Part shown: positions 20,939-31,489 of the stretch, piece by piece | Position numbering within the stretch: the first letter of the stretch is position 1 | Layout: each line of letters begins with the position of its first letter | Assembly (NCBI RefSeq): GCF_029893365.1 | Contig: NZ_JARXUZ010000001.1 | Coordinates: forward strand, 62,001-126,000 | Origin: Cryobacterium sp. CG_9.6 | Lineage (GTDB): Bacteria > Actinomycetota > Actinomycetes > Actinomycetales > Microbacteriaceae | DNA length: 64,000 nucleotides | Reading direction: 5' to 3' | Program-made: the position numbers and the translations under genes | The notes under the pieces: generated by a model | Databases searched by the model: none | Told to the model about the DNA's origin: nothing | The model's input: the letters and a program-made list of their open reading frames with translations, nothing else

Positions 20939-22632
20939 GTGCATTCGCCGACAAGCCGTGGCTCGCCGCTTACGCACCGGGGGTTCCGCACACGATCGAT
21001 GAGCCGCGGGAAACACTCACCGACATGATGGAAACGTCGGCCAAGACGTATGGGCCGGGCGTGGCCCTGGACTTTTTTGGCGCGACAACCAGCTACGAGG
21101 ATCTCCGTGAGCAGATCAGCCGGGTGGCCAATGGGCTGCGCAAACTCGGGGTGACGCCCGGGGACCGGGTGGCCCTGGTGCTGCCCAACTGCCCGCAGCA
21201 CGTGGTGGCCTTTTACGCCGTGCTGCGCCTCGGCGCAATCGTGGTGGAGCACAACCCGCTCTACACCGATCGGGAGTTGCGCCATCAGTTCGAGGATCAC
21301 GGAGCGCACGTGGCCATCGTGTGGGACAAGGTCTACGACCGGGTGCGATCATTCCCGAAAGACATGGGGGTGACCTCCATCGTCACCGTCGATCTCGTTC
21401 AGGCGATGCCACTGGGCAAGCGCCTCGCCCTGAAGCTCCCGATCAAGAAGGCGAAGGATGCCCGTGCGGCGCTCACGTCCGGGCCCGGAAAGGGTGCGAT
21501 CCACTGGGACACCCTCGTGGAGTCCCGCCGGCTGCACCGCTCGCATCCGCGTCCACTGCTCACCGATACCGCGGTGCTGCAGTACACGAGCGGCACGACC
21601 GGCACACCCAAGGGTGCGATTTTGAGTCACTACAACCTGCGAGCCAATGCGGCCCAGGGTGCGGCGTGGGTACCGGGGCTCCGTGCCGGCGATGAAACCG
21701 TCTATGCCGTCCTGCCCATGTTCCATGCCTATGGGCTCACCCTGTGTCTCACCTTTGCCATGAGCATCGGTGCGCGCCTCGTGCTGTTCCCCAAGTTCGA
21801 TGAGAAGCTCGTGCTCGACGCCGCACGTCACGCGCCACCCACGTTCCTGCCGGCGGTTCCCCCGATCTACGATCGCCTCGTGACCGCGGCCGCGGCGCGC
21901 AAGGTGAGCCTGGAGGGCATCCGCTTCGCAATTTCAGGCGCCATGAACCTGCCCGTGTCCATTGTGGAACGCTGGGAAGACGCCACCGGCGGCGTTCTGG
22001 TGGAGGGTTACGGCATGACCGAGGCCTCACCGATCGCCACCGGCAATCCGATGGGACCCAGCCGTCGCCCGGGCACCGTGGGTGTTCCGTTCCCGAGCAC
22101 CGAGATTCGCGTGGTTGCCCCGTCTGACCCGCTGATCGATCTGGAGTTCGAGGAGGAGGGCGAACTGCTGCTGCGCGGTCCGCAGATCTTCTCGGGGTAC
22201 TGGGATCGGCCGAGCGAGTCCGCTCAGGTGCTGCTGCCCGACGGCTGGCTGCGCACCGGCGACATTGTGCGGGTGTCGGAAGACGGGTTCATCACCGTGG
22301 TCGACCGCATGAAGGAACTCATCATCTCCGGCGGCTTCAACGTGGCCCCGAGCGAGGTGGAGGCGGCTCTGCTGAGCCACCCCGACATCGTGGATGCTGC
22401 CGTGGTGGGGCTGCCCAGTGCCGCCGGCGGCGAAGACGTGGTGGCCGCGGTCGTGCTCACGAGCGGCGCGGAGCTGAACGTGGAGGCCGTGCGCGACTAC
22501 TGCCGAACCCGACTGTCCGCCTACAAGATTCCGCGCCGCATCCTCGAGGTGCCCGAGTTACCCCGCTCGCTCATCGGCAAGGTGCTTCGCCGAGAGGTGC
22601 GCTCCTCGCTCATGCGAAGCGACGAGGCCTGA
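20935..22632 (+). CDS. fadD: Long-chain fatty-acid--CoA ligase
   Basis: A 565-residue adenylate-forming enzyme that activates fatty acids with ATP and CoA for beta-oxidation or lipid synthesis. The AMP-binding P-loop is YTSGTTGTPKGAILSH (about 218-233). Motif II is GYGMTEASPIATGNP (about 356-370), the hinge region is GWLRTGDIVRVSEDGF with DRMKELIISGGFNVAP (about 437-473), and the C-terminal acyl-adenylate lysine is in RSLIGKVLRRE (about 545). GTG start 20935 overlaps the aldolase stop. A strong hairpin follows at 22651. Chain-length preference cannot be read. Confidence 0.88.
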   Translation: MSAFADKPWLAAYAPGVPHTIDEPRETLTDMMETSAKTYGPGVALDFFGATTSYEDLREQISRVANGLRKLGVTPGDRVALVLPNCPQHVVAFYAVLRLGAIVVEHNPLYTDRELRHQFEDHGAHVAIVWDKVYDRVRSFPKDMGVTSIVTVDLVQAMPLGKRLALKLPIKKAKDARAALTSGPGKGAIHWDTLVESRRLHRSHPRPLLTDTAVLQYTSGTTGTPKGAILSHYNLRANAAQGAAWVPGLRAGDETVYAVLPMFHAYGLTLCLTFAMSIGARLVLFPKFDEKLVLDAARHAPPTFLPAVPPIYDRLVTAAAARKVSLEGIRFAISGAMNLPVSIVERWEDATGGVLVEGYGMTEASPIATGNPMGPSRRPGTVGVPFPSTEIRVVAPSDPLIDLEFEEEGELLLRGPQIFSGYWDRPSESAQVLLPDGWLRTGDIVRVSEDGFITVVDRMKELIISGGFNVAPSEVEAALLSHPDIVDAAVVGLPSAAGGEDVVAAVVLTSGAELNVEAVRDYCRTRLSAYKIPRRILEVPELPRSLIGKVLRREVRSSLMRSDEA

Positions 22633-22650
22633 AAAGCGCGAGGCCTGAAA

Positions 22651-22690
22651 AGCGGATGCCGCGCGCGGGAATGAGCGCGCGGCATCCGCT
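22651..22690. terminator. Terminator after the fadD gene
   Basis: Perfect 16-bp stem (AGCGGATGCCGCGCGC and its inverse) with an eight-base loop, 19 bases after the fadD stop. Only a weak T-run follows, as is common in high-GC actinobacteria. Confidence 0.75.
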
Positions 22691-22792
22691 GTTAGAACGA
22701 GTGGGTCAGAGTAGCCCCGCACGGAGTCGCTCGCCGGAGTGGTTCCGCACGATGTTAGTCCACACTGTCACCACGTCTGAAGGATTTGACCC

Positions 22793-23398
22793 ATGAGCCT
22801 CATTACCGATACCCACAGCCGCCTCGCCGATACCGACGCCGAGCTTCTTCCGGTTCTTGCCGAGCGCTGGAGCCCCCGCGGCTATGACGCGTCGGCCGTC
22901 GTGGACGAAGCCGTGCTGACGACCGTGCTGGAGGCAGCGCGCTGGTCTCCGTCGGCCAGCAATTCGCAGCCCGCCCGGTTCATTGTGACTCGTCGCGGCT
23001 CGGCGAACTTCGCCACCATTCACGCCAACCTCATGGGCTTCAACCAGGCGTGGGCCGACTCGGCTTCCGTGCTCATCGCCAGCGTGGCCGAAGTGCCCAT
23101 CGACCCCGAGACCAACCTGCCCAAGGAAAGCCCGTGGACACGCTACGACGTGGGCCAAGCCGTGGCCCACCTCAGCATTCAGGCACAGGCCGAGGGTTTG
23201 CACACCCACCAGCTCGGCGGCTTCGAGGGCCAGGCACTGGCCGAGGCTTTTAACCTCGCCGCAAACCAGGTCATCGTGACCATCACGACGCTCGGCGTGC
23301 TCGGCGACGCATCCACTCTCACGCCCGAGCTGCTGGAGCGCGAGATCGCACCGCGCACGCGTAAGCCGCTCACCGAGCTGCTGCTCGTCAACGACTAA
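22793..23398 (+). CDS. Nitroreductase family protein
   Basis: A 201-residue flavoprotein of the nitroreductase fold. FMN-contact signatures are ERWSPRGYD (about 23-31) and AARWSPSASNSQPARFIV (about 46-63), with the C-terminal ITTLGVLGD segment carrying the third flavin contact. It likely reduces nitro, quinone or ene substrates with NAD(P)H; the physiological substrate is unknown. ATG 22793 follows GAAGGA with six bases between. It stands alone, after a terminator and before a convergent membrane gene only five bases from its stop. Confidence 0.85.
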   Translation: MSLITDTHSRLADTDAELLPVLAERWSPRGYDASAVVDEAVLTTVLEAARWSPSASNSQPARFIVTRRGSANFATIHANLMGFNQAWADSASVLIASVAEVPIDPETNLPKESPWTRYDVGQAVAHLSIQAQAEGLHTHQLGGFEGQALAEAFNLAANQVIVTITTLGVLGDASTLTPELLEREIAPRTRKPLTELLLVND

Positions 23399-23403
23399 GT
23401 AAC

Positions 23404-23874
23404 CTATCTCGCCGAGCGTGGCCCGCGGAGCAGCAGCAGCGGAATCAGTGATCCCACAATGATCACGGCCGTGAGCCACGCGAGGTGAACGTTAAGCGGG
23501 TAGGGCCAGTACATGGTGACGCCCACCCCGACCAGTGCGATGACGATCGCCGCGAGGGCCGGCCACCACACGCGGCGCCACGCCACAACGAGGGCGGCCG
23601 CAGGAAGCCAGTACGCAATCTGGCTTCCCGCGCCCATGTCCCGCACCATGGTGGCAGGCGCCACAAAAAACGGCACGGCGTCGATCCACGGCGCGAAGAA
23701 CATCGCGGCGCAGTGGAACACCAGCGCCAGACCGCCGACGATCGCCACGACAGCGCCCACCCGGCCCACGCGCACGGAGCGGTGACGTAGCAGCGGATGC
23801 CCCACCACCAGCCGCGTGATTCCGGCGGCAACGGCGAAGGCCAGCAGGCCTCCCCAGAGGAATGGTTGATTCAC
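23404..23874 (-). CDS. Four-helix membrane protein of unknown function
   Basis: Start chosen as GTG 23874 (VNQPFLWGG), preceded by GGAAGG with about seven bases of spacing; the frame stays open to 23916 without a better site. The product is 156 residues with four to five hydrophobic helices (about 5-24, 37-58, 85-104, 110-128, 133-150) and a basic C-terminal RGPRSAR. No domain is recognised. It follows the alcohol dehydrogenase gene on the same strand after about 75 bases, so the two may be co-transcribed. Confidence 0.65.
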   Translation of the reverse strand: MNQPFLWGGLLAFAVAAGITRLVVGHPLLRHRSVRVGRVGAVVAIVGGLALVFHCAAMFFAPWIDAVPFFVAPATMVRDMGAGSQIAYWLPAAALVVAWRRVWWPALAAIVIALVGVGVTMYWPYPLNVHLAWLTAVIIVGSLIPLLLLRGPRSAR

Positions 23875-23948
23875 AGGATTCCTTCCAGAGTGGCCTGCCA
23901 GCCGTTGGTGTTGCAATGAGCAATTTGAGCCTTACGGCCATAAGGGCC

Positions 23949-24998
23949 TTACGGGCGGAGCAGCACCTTGATGGCGCGACGCTCGTCCATGGCCGCGTAG
24001 GCCTCGGCCACTTCAGCGAGCGGCAGCTGCAGGTCGAAGACCCGACCCGGGTTGAGAGCGCCCGACAGGACCTCGGGCAGCAACTCTTCGACATAGGCGC
24101 GAACGGATGCGACGCCGCCGTTCACTCCCACATTCGTGCCGAACAGGGTGCGAACGGGCAGAACGGGTCCGCCGTTCGGTACGCCCACGTAGCCGACCAT
24201 TCCGCCGGGACGAGCCGAGCGGATGGCCTGATCCATGGATTCTTCGGTGCCCACGCACTCGAGCACGCAGTCCGCGCCGATGCCGTCGAGCAGTTCCTGA
24301 ACGCGCGCCACGCCCTCGTCACCGCGGAGTTCCACGATGTCGGTCGCACCGAATTCGCGGGCCACGGCCTGACGGTCGGCGTGTCGGGACATGGCGATGA
24401 TGCGCGAGGCGCCGAGGCGCTTGCTCGCGAGGATGGCGCAGAGGCCTACAGCGCCGTCACCCACGACGACAACGGTGCTGCCCGCGGTCACACCGGCAGA
24501 CATAGCGGCGTGGTGTCCGGTTCCCATCACGTCGGCGAGGGTGAGGAGGCTCGGAACGAGTGCATCGTCCGGCTGCTCCGGGGTTGCCACGAGCGATCCG
24601 TCGGCGTGCGGCACGCGCACGCGCTCGCCCTGGGCGCCATCGGCGAAGCCGCCCATGCGGTCGTCGGCACCCCACCAGCCACCGTTCAGGCAGGAGGTGC
24701 TCACGCCGTTGCGGCAGTTGACGCAGGTGTTGTCACAGTCATAGAAGGGGGCGATGACGAAGTCGCCCACCTTGATGGTGGACACGTCGGCACCGATTTG
24801 CTCAACGATGCCCACGAATTCGTGGCCAATCCGGTGAGGTTCGGTGGTGGGGGCGACGCCCCGGTAGGGCCAGAGGTCTGAACCGCAGACACAGGCTGCG
24901 ACGACGCGCACGATGGCGTCGCCGCCGGTGGACAGTTCGGGATCGGGAACCTCTTCGAGGCGCACGTCACGTTCTCCATAAATTACAGTTGCAAGCAT
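23949..24998 (-). CDS. Zinc-dependent alcohol dehydrogenase family protein
   Basis: A medium-chain dehydrogenase of 349 residues from ATG 24998 (MLATVIYGERD); the frame reaches back to 25049, but those residues are not conserved. The catalytic zinc ligands are CGSDLW (Cys near 36) and the GHEFVG region (His-Glu near 56-57). The structural zinc loop has CDNTCVNCRNGVSTSC, four cysteines near 87-101. The cofactor-binding motif is VVVGDGAVGL (about 165). The broad family includes formaldehyde, aryl-alcohol and threonine dehydrogenases; the exact substrate is unknown. The promoter should lie in the 60 bases between it and the ClpB gene upstream. Confidence 0.87.
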   Translation of the reverse strand: MLATVIYGERDVRLEEVPDPELSTGGDAIVRVVAACVCGSDLWPYRGVAPTTEPHRIGHEFVGIVEQIGADVSTIKVGDFVIAPFYDCDNTCVNCRNGVSTSCLNGGWWGADDRMGGFADGAQGERVRVPHADGSLVATPEQPDDALVPSLLTLADVMGTGHHAAMSAGVTAGSTVVVVGDGAVGLCAILASKRLGASRIIAMSRHADRQAVAREFGATDIVELRGDEGVARVQELLDGIGADCVLECVGTEESMDQAIRSARPGGMVGYVGVPNGGPVLPVRTLFGTNVGVNGGVASVRAYVEELLPEVLSGALNPGRVFDLQLPLAEVAEAYAAMDERRAIKVLLRP

Positions 24999-25057
24999 TA
25001 TTGGATCGTAACCCGTGGTTCTGAACACATCCGGTGCATCGCCCCGCAACTAGTGGT

Positions 25058-27241
<2,184 letters not shown>

Positions 27242-27255
27242 CGCATGCCTCCCGA

Positions 27256-27276
27256 GTTGAGTCGAATTAGCTCAAT
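27256..27276 (-). promoter_or_regulatory. HAIR operator for HspR, upstream of clpB
   Basis: On the minus strand ATTGAGC-N7-ACTCAAC matches the HspR-associated inverted repeat (consensus CTTGAGT-N7-ACTCAAG) at 11 of 14 arm positions. It begins 15 bases before the clpB ATG and overlaps a possible -10 (TAAAAT, about 27282-27277). GGGAGG between it and the start is the ribosome site. Confidence 0.8.
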
Positions 27277-27401
27277 TTTATCCCTCCCACCGGGGCCCCG
27301 CCACCGCGCCAGGCACTCCACCCCCACCACGTGCCGGGCGGCCGGTCAGGTGGGAGGTGCGAGAATGGAGGTTGGCCCAACCACTGGAGTTTCTCTCGCC
27401 C

Positions 27402-30400
27402 ATGGCGCATTCCCTCAGCACACACGAGATCGCCCGACTCGTCGGCAGCCAGTCGTTTTCCCGCGGCGAGCGCTACGCGCGCAACGGCCACGTCACCGCC
27501 CGCTCCTGGTTTGGTAATGGCACCCAGCTGTTCGGCAACGTGCAGGGCAGCAACCCCGAGCCATATTCGGTGACCGTGTCGTTTACGCTCAGCGGCTCCG
27601 GCGTGGTGCTGCGGGCATCCGGTGTGTGCACCTGCCCCATGAAAACGAACTGCAAGCACGTGGCCGCCCTCCTCATTTCCAGCGCGAGCGCGCCGGAGGC
27701 CAGCCAACCCGCCCGCTCACCCGGGCGTCCACTCGGTGAAAGGCGGATGCCCGCCTTCGAGTCCGCCCCGGAGCCACCGGCTGCCCCCGCCTGGCAGACG
27801 GCCCTCGGTGCGCTCACCCGCCCCCGCGACGAGGAGGCGACCGCCACCGCGATTGCGCTGCAGTTCGATCTGTTGGAGCCTGCCCCCGCCACGCGTTTCG
27901 CCGCCCGCCGTGGCCCACAACCGCAGCGACTCGGCGCCCGCCCCATGCTCATGGGCAAGAAGGGCAAGTGGATTCGCGGCAACATCACCTGGGACAACCT
28001 TTCCTACCTGCCCGGGTCATTCGCCCCCGAGCACCGCAAGATTCTTGCCGCCATTTACGCGCTGTATTCGGCCGGTTCGCGCTATTACACCTACGCGGAC
28101 CAGTGGATTCATCTCGACGGCTTCGCCAACCGCGCGCTCTGGGAACTGCTCGGCGAGGCGCGCGCGACCGGGCTTCCGCTCGTCTCGAGCAACGCCACCC
28201 AGTCCCCCATTATTCTCAGCCAAGCGGATGCCGCACTCGAGCTCGACATCAACCGCACGGAGGAGGGCCTCACGCTCACCCCCCTGGTGGTGCTCAACTC
28301 CGTTCGGCTGCAGCGCCGCGACGTGGGCTTCATCGGGGAACCGGCCCACGGAATTTTCACCTGGTCGAACGCGGACGACCTCGACGACGATACCGTGACC
28401 AACCTCACCCTGGCCCCGCTCGCCCACCGGGTGAACGCGGACATGCGAGCGCTGGCCACGGCACCGACGCCGCTGCACATTCCGAGCGCCGATGAACCGG
28501 CCTTCGTCTCGGACTACTACCCGTTTTTGCGCCAGCAGCTCACGCTCACCAGTCACGACGGCTCCTTCACCCTGCCGGAGAGCCCCCGGCCCGAGCTCTG
28601 CCTGGGCGTGACGCACCAAGCGGGGCACCGGGTTGAACTGCTCTGGCAGTGGCGCTACCTCGCCAGCGCGCCCGCTCCCACCAGCGACACTCCCCCCTCG
28701 GCGGCAGCGGATGAAGCAGATGCCGGTCTCGAGCGTTACCGCCTGGCCCTGTGGACCTCGCCGAGCGATGCCGGTTACCGCGACGCGGCCGCCGAGGCCG
28801 CCATTCTGCTGAGCCTCGACTCCGCCCTCACCGCGTTCCCGGCCCTGGCTCCCGACTACCGCGGGCACCCACGACTGAACGCGCGCTCCAGCCTCGAGGG
28901 CTCGGCCATGATCTCGTTCCTCGACACGCTGCTCCCCACCCTGCGCACCCTGCCGCACGTGTCCGTGACGGTGGCCGAGGGTGCGCCCAGCTACCGGGAA
29001 GCCGACGAGGCTCCCGTCATCAGCCTCGCCACCACCGCTCGCGCCGACAGCCGTGACTGGTTCAACCTGGATGTGACGGTGAGCATCGAGGGCGAGGAGA
29101 TCCCCTTCGACGAGCTGTTCCGTGCGCTCGCCTCGGAGCAGGAACTCATGATCCTGCCCACCGGCACCTACTTCAGCCTGGACCGGCCCGAACTGCACCA
29201 GCTGCGCCACCTCATTGAGGAGGCCAGGGGTCTGCAGGACGCCTCCTCCGACTCGCTGGGGCTCAGCCGTTTTCAGGCCGACCTTTGGGAGGAACTGCAG
29301 GAGCTCGGCGTCGTTGCCCAGCAGGCGGCCAGCTGGCGCAGCGCCATCGAGGGGCTCACCGACGCCACGCAGATCGATGAGCGTCCGCTCTCCCCGCTCG
29401 TGCACGCCACGCTGCGCGGCTATCAGCAGGCCGGTTTCGACTGGCTCAGTTTTCTGTACGACCACGGCCTCGGTGGCGTGCTCGCCGACGACATGGGCCT
29501 CGGAAAAACCCTGCAAGCGATTGCACTGATCGCCCACGCCCGGGACAGCCGAGCCGAAAGCGACGGCCCCCGGGCTCCGTTCCTCGTGGTCGCACCCACG
29601 AGCGTGGTGTCGAACTGGGCCGCGGAGTGCGCACGCTTCGCGCCCGGGCTCACGGTGGCCACGGTAAGCCAGACGGCCGGTAAGCGGGGCGTGAGTCTCG
29701 CATCCGCTAGTCAGGGAGCGGATGTCGTCATCACGAGCTACACCCTGTTCCGACTCGACTTCGACGAGTACAACAGCCTCGACTGGGCCGGACTGCTGCT
29801 CGATGAGGCTCAGTTCGTGAAGAATCACCAGAGCAAGGCGCACCAGTGCGCACGGCGCCTCACCACTCCGTTCAAGCTCGCCATCACCGGAACGCCCATG
29901 GAGAACAACCTCATGGAGCTGTGGTCACTGCTCTCGATCACGGCCCCGGGCCTCTTCGCCAGCCCGAGCCGGTTCACGGACTACTACCGCAAGCCGATCG
30001 AGACCGACGGGGATAGCGAGCGACTGGGGCAGCTGCGCCGACGCATCCGCCCGTTCATGCTGCGCCGCACCAAAGATCAGGTGGCCGGGGACCTGCCCGA
30101 GAAGCAGGAGCAGGTGCTCGAACTCGACCTGCACCCCAAACACCGCAAGGTGTATGACATGCACCTGGCCCGTGAGCGCCAGAAGGTGCTGGGACTCATC
30201 GACAACATGAACGCGAACCGGTTCGAGATTTTTCGGTCGCTCACCATGCTGCGTCAGCTGAGCCTCGATGCCAGCCTGTACGACAAGAAATATGATGCCA
30301 TTCCGTCAACCAAACTCGACGCCCTGCTGGAGTTGCTGGAGGACACCGTGGCGGAGGGACACCGCACGCTCATTTTCAGCCAGTTCACGCAGTACCTGGG

Positions 30401-30809
30401 CAAGGCCCGCGACCGGCTGGAGGCGGCTGGCATCAGCTATTCCTACCTCGACGGCAAGACGCGCAACCGGGCCAAGGCCATCAGCGATTTCAAGGACGGC
30501 GACACCTCGGTGTTTCTGATCAGCCTGAAAGCCGGCGGATTCGGACTCAACCTCACCGAGGCCGACTACGTCATTCTGCTGGACCCGTGGTGGAACCCGG
30601 CCACCGAGGCGCAGGCCGTGGACCGCGTGCACCGCATCGGACAGACCAAGAACGTGATGGTGTATCGCCTGGTGTCCAAGGACACTATCGAAGAGAAAGT
30701 GATGGCGCTCAAAGCCACGAAGGCTCGACTGTTTGAAAGCGTGATGACCGATGGCGCCGCTCGGGCAACCGCACTCACCGCCTCGGACATCCGGGAACTT
30801 CTCGCCTAG
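27402..30809 (+). CDS. SNF2-family DEAD/DEAH-box ATPase with SWIM zinc finger
   Basis: About 1135 residues from ATG 27402; a GTG at 27357 is also open but its ribosome site would overlap it. The N-terminus has a SWIM zinc finger, CTCPMKTNCKH (C-x-C-x6-C-x-H, about residues 75-85). A long middle region is followed by a Swi2/Snf2 motor: Walker A DDMGLGKTLQ (about 700), motif II LLLDEAQFVKN (DEAQ), motif III TGTPMENNLMELWS, and motifs V-VI ending RVHRIGQTKNVMVYRLV. Such proteins translocate on duplex DNA and act in repair or transcription recycling (RapA/HepA-like). The gene is divergent from clpB. Its partner and exact role are unknown. Confidence 0.88.
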   Translation: MAHSLSTHEIARLVGSQSFSRGERYARNGHVTARSWFGNGTQLFGNVQGSNPEPYSVTVSFTLSGSGVVLRASGVCTCPMKTNCKHVAALLISSASAPEASQPARSPGRPLGERRMPAFESAPEPPAAPAWQTALGALTRPRDEEATATAIALQFDLLEPAPATRFAARRGPQPQRLGARPMLMGKKGKWIRGNITWDNLSYLPGSFAPEHRKILAAIYALYSAGSRYYTYADQWIHLDGFANRALWELLGEARATGLPLVSSNATQSPIILSQADAALELDINRTEEGLTLTPLVVLNSVRLQRRDVGFIGEPAHGIFTWSNADDLDDDTVTNLTLAPLAHRVNADMRALATAPTPLHIPSADEPAFVSDYYPFLRQQLTLTSHDGSFTLPESPRPELCLGVTHQAGHRVELLWQWRYLASAPAPTSDTPPSAAADEADAGLERYRLALWTSPSDAGYRDAAAEAAILLSLDSALTAFPALAPDYRGHPRLNARSSLEGSAMISFLDTLLPTLRTLPHVSVTVAEGAPSYREADEAPVISLATTARADSRDWFNLDVTVSIEGEEIPFDELFRALASEQELMILPTGTYFSLDRPELHQLRHLIEEARGLQDASSDSLGLSRFQADLWEELQELGVVAQQAASWRSAIEGLTDATQIDERPLSPLVHATLRGYQQAGFDWLSFLYDHGLGGVLADDMGLGKTLQAIALIAHARDSRAESDGPRAPFLVVAPTSVVSNWAAECARFAPGLTVATVSQTAGKRGVSLASASQGADVVITSYTLFRLDFDEYNSLDWAGLLLDEAQFVKNHQSKAHQCARRLTTPFKLAITGTPMENNLMELWSLLSITAPGLFASPSRFTDYYRKPIETDGDSERLGQLRRRIRPFMLRRTKDQVAGDLPEKQEQVLELDLHPKHRKVYDMHLARERQKVLGLIDNMNANRFEIFRSLTMLRQLSLDASLYDKKYDAIPSTKLDALLELLEDTVAEGHRTLIFSQFTQYLGKARDRLEAAGISYSYLDGKTRNRAKAISDFKDGDTSVFLISLKAGGFGLNLTEADYVILLDPWWNPATEAQAVDRVHRIGQTKNVMVYRLVSKDTIEEKVMALKATKARLFESVMTDGAARATALTASDIRELLA

Positions 30810-30823
30810 GGCAGAATAGAGGA

Positions 30824-31393
30824 GTGACTTCCACCACCTTCGCCCTCATTCGCCACGGTCAAACCGATTGGAACGCAGCGCTGCGCATCCAGGGTGCCAC
30901 CGACATTCCCCTGAACGACGTGGGACGAGGTCAGGCAACGGATGCCGTGGCTCCCCTCTCCGCCTTCGAGTGGGACTTTGTGGTGTCGAGCCCACTCTCC
31001 CGCGCCGCCGAGACGGCCGATCTCATCGCTGCCGACCTTGACCTCACGGTCACGCTGCGCATTCCGGGTCTGATTGAGCGTGATTACGGTCCCGCAGAGG
31101 GTCTGCAGGACGGCGAAGAGCTTGAGGCCCTCCGTTTTCCGGGCGGCTTTCATGGCGCCGAAGCCGAGTCAGACGTTGCCGAACGCGGGATCGACGCCCT
31201 GCAGCAACTCGCACGCGAACACCCCGGTGCCCGCATCATCGTCGTCAGCCACGGCACGCTCATTCGCCTGTGTCTCGAGCGCGTGCTGGAGCGGCCGATC
31301 GGAAGCATTAATAACGCCGCGCTCACCCTCGTGCAGCATCACCCCGCCGGCTGGAAGCTCGAGATCTTGAACGGCGAGACCCCGCCCCAGTAA
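30824..31393 (+). CDS. Histidine phosphatase family protein
   Basis: A 189-residue phosphoglycerate-mutase-like enzyme. The catalytic phospho-histidine is in LIRHGQTDWN (about residue 10), the second arginine in SSPLSRAAETA (about 61), the catalytic acid in ERDYGPAEG (about 85), and the second histidine in VVSHGTLIRLCLERV (about 142). Substrates of the family range from phosphosugars to alpha-ribazole phosphate; context gives no hint. GTG 30824 has AGAGGA immediately before. It follows the helicase gene after 14 bases, so the two are probably co-transcribed. Confidence 0.85.
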   Translation: MTSTTFALIRHGQTDWNAALRIQGATDIPLNDVGRGQATDAVAPLSAFEWDFVVSSPLSRAAETADLIAADLDLTVTLRIPGLIERDYGPAEGLQDGEELEALRFPGGFHGAEAESDVAERGIDALQQLAREHPGARIIVVSHGTLIRLCLERVLERPIGSINNAALTLVQHHPAGWKLEILNGETPPQ

Positions 31394-31489
31394 TTTCGGC
31401 TCGGCGCGAGCCAAAACGGGACGAATGGCCCGATTTGGACGTAGTCTGTCTACACGTTGTTCCGTCGCTCACTGCAGAGGATGAGATCT

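Noticed and set aside
23862-24881. 339-codon plus-strand frame opposite the alcohol dehydrogenase
   Set aside because: It is the antisense shadow of a gene with complete zinc and cofactor motifs.
28017-29843. 608-codon minus-strand frame opposite the SNF2 helicase
   Set aside because: It is an antisense shadow in high-GC DNA; the plus strand carries the full helicase motif set.
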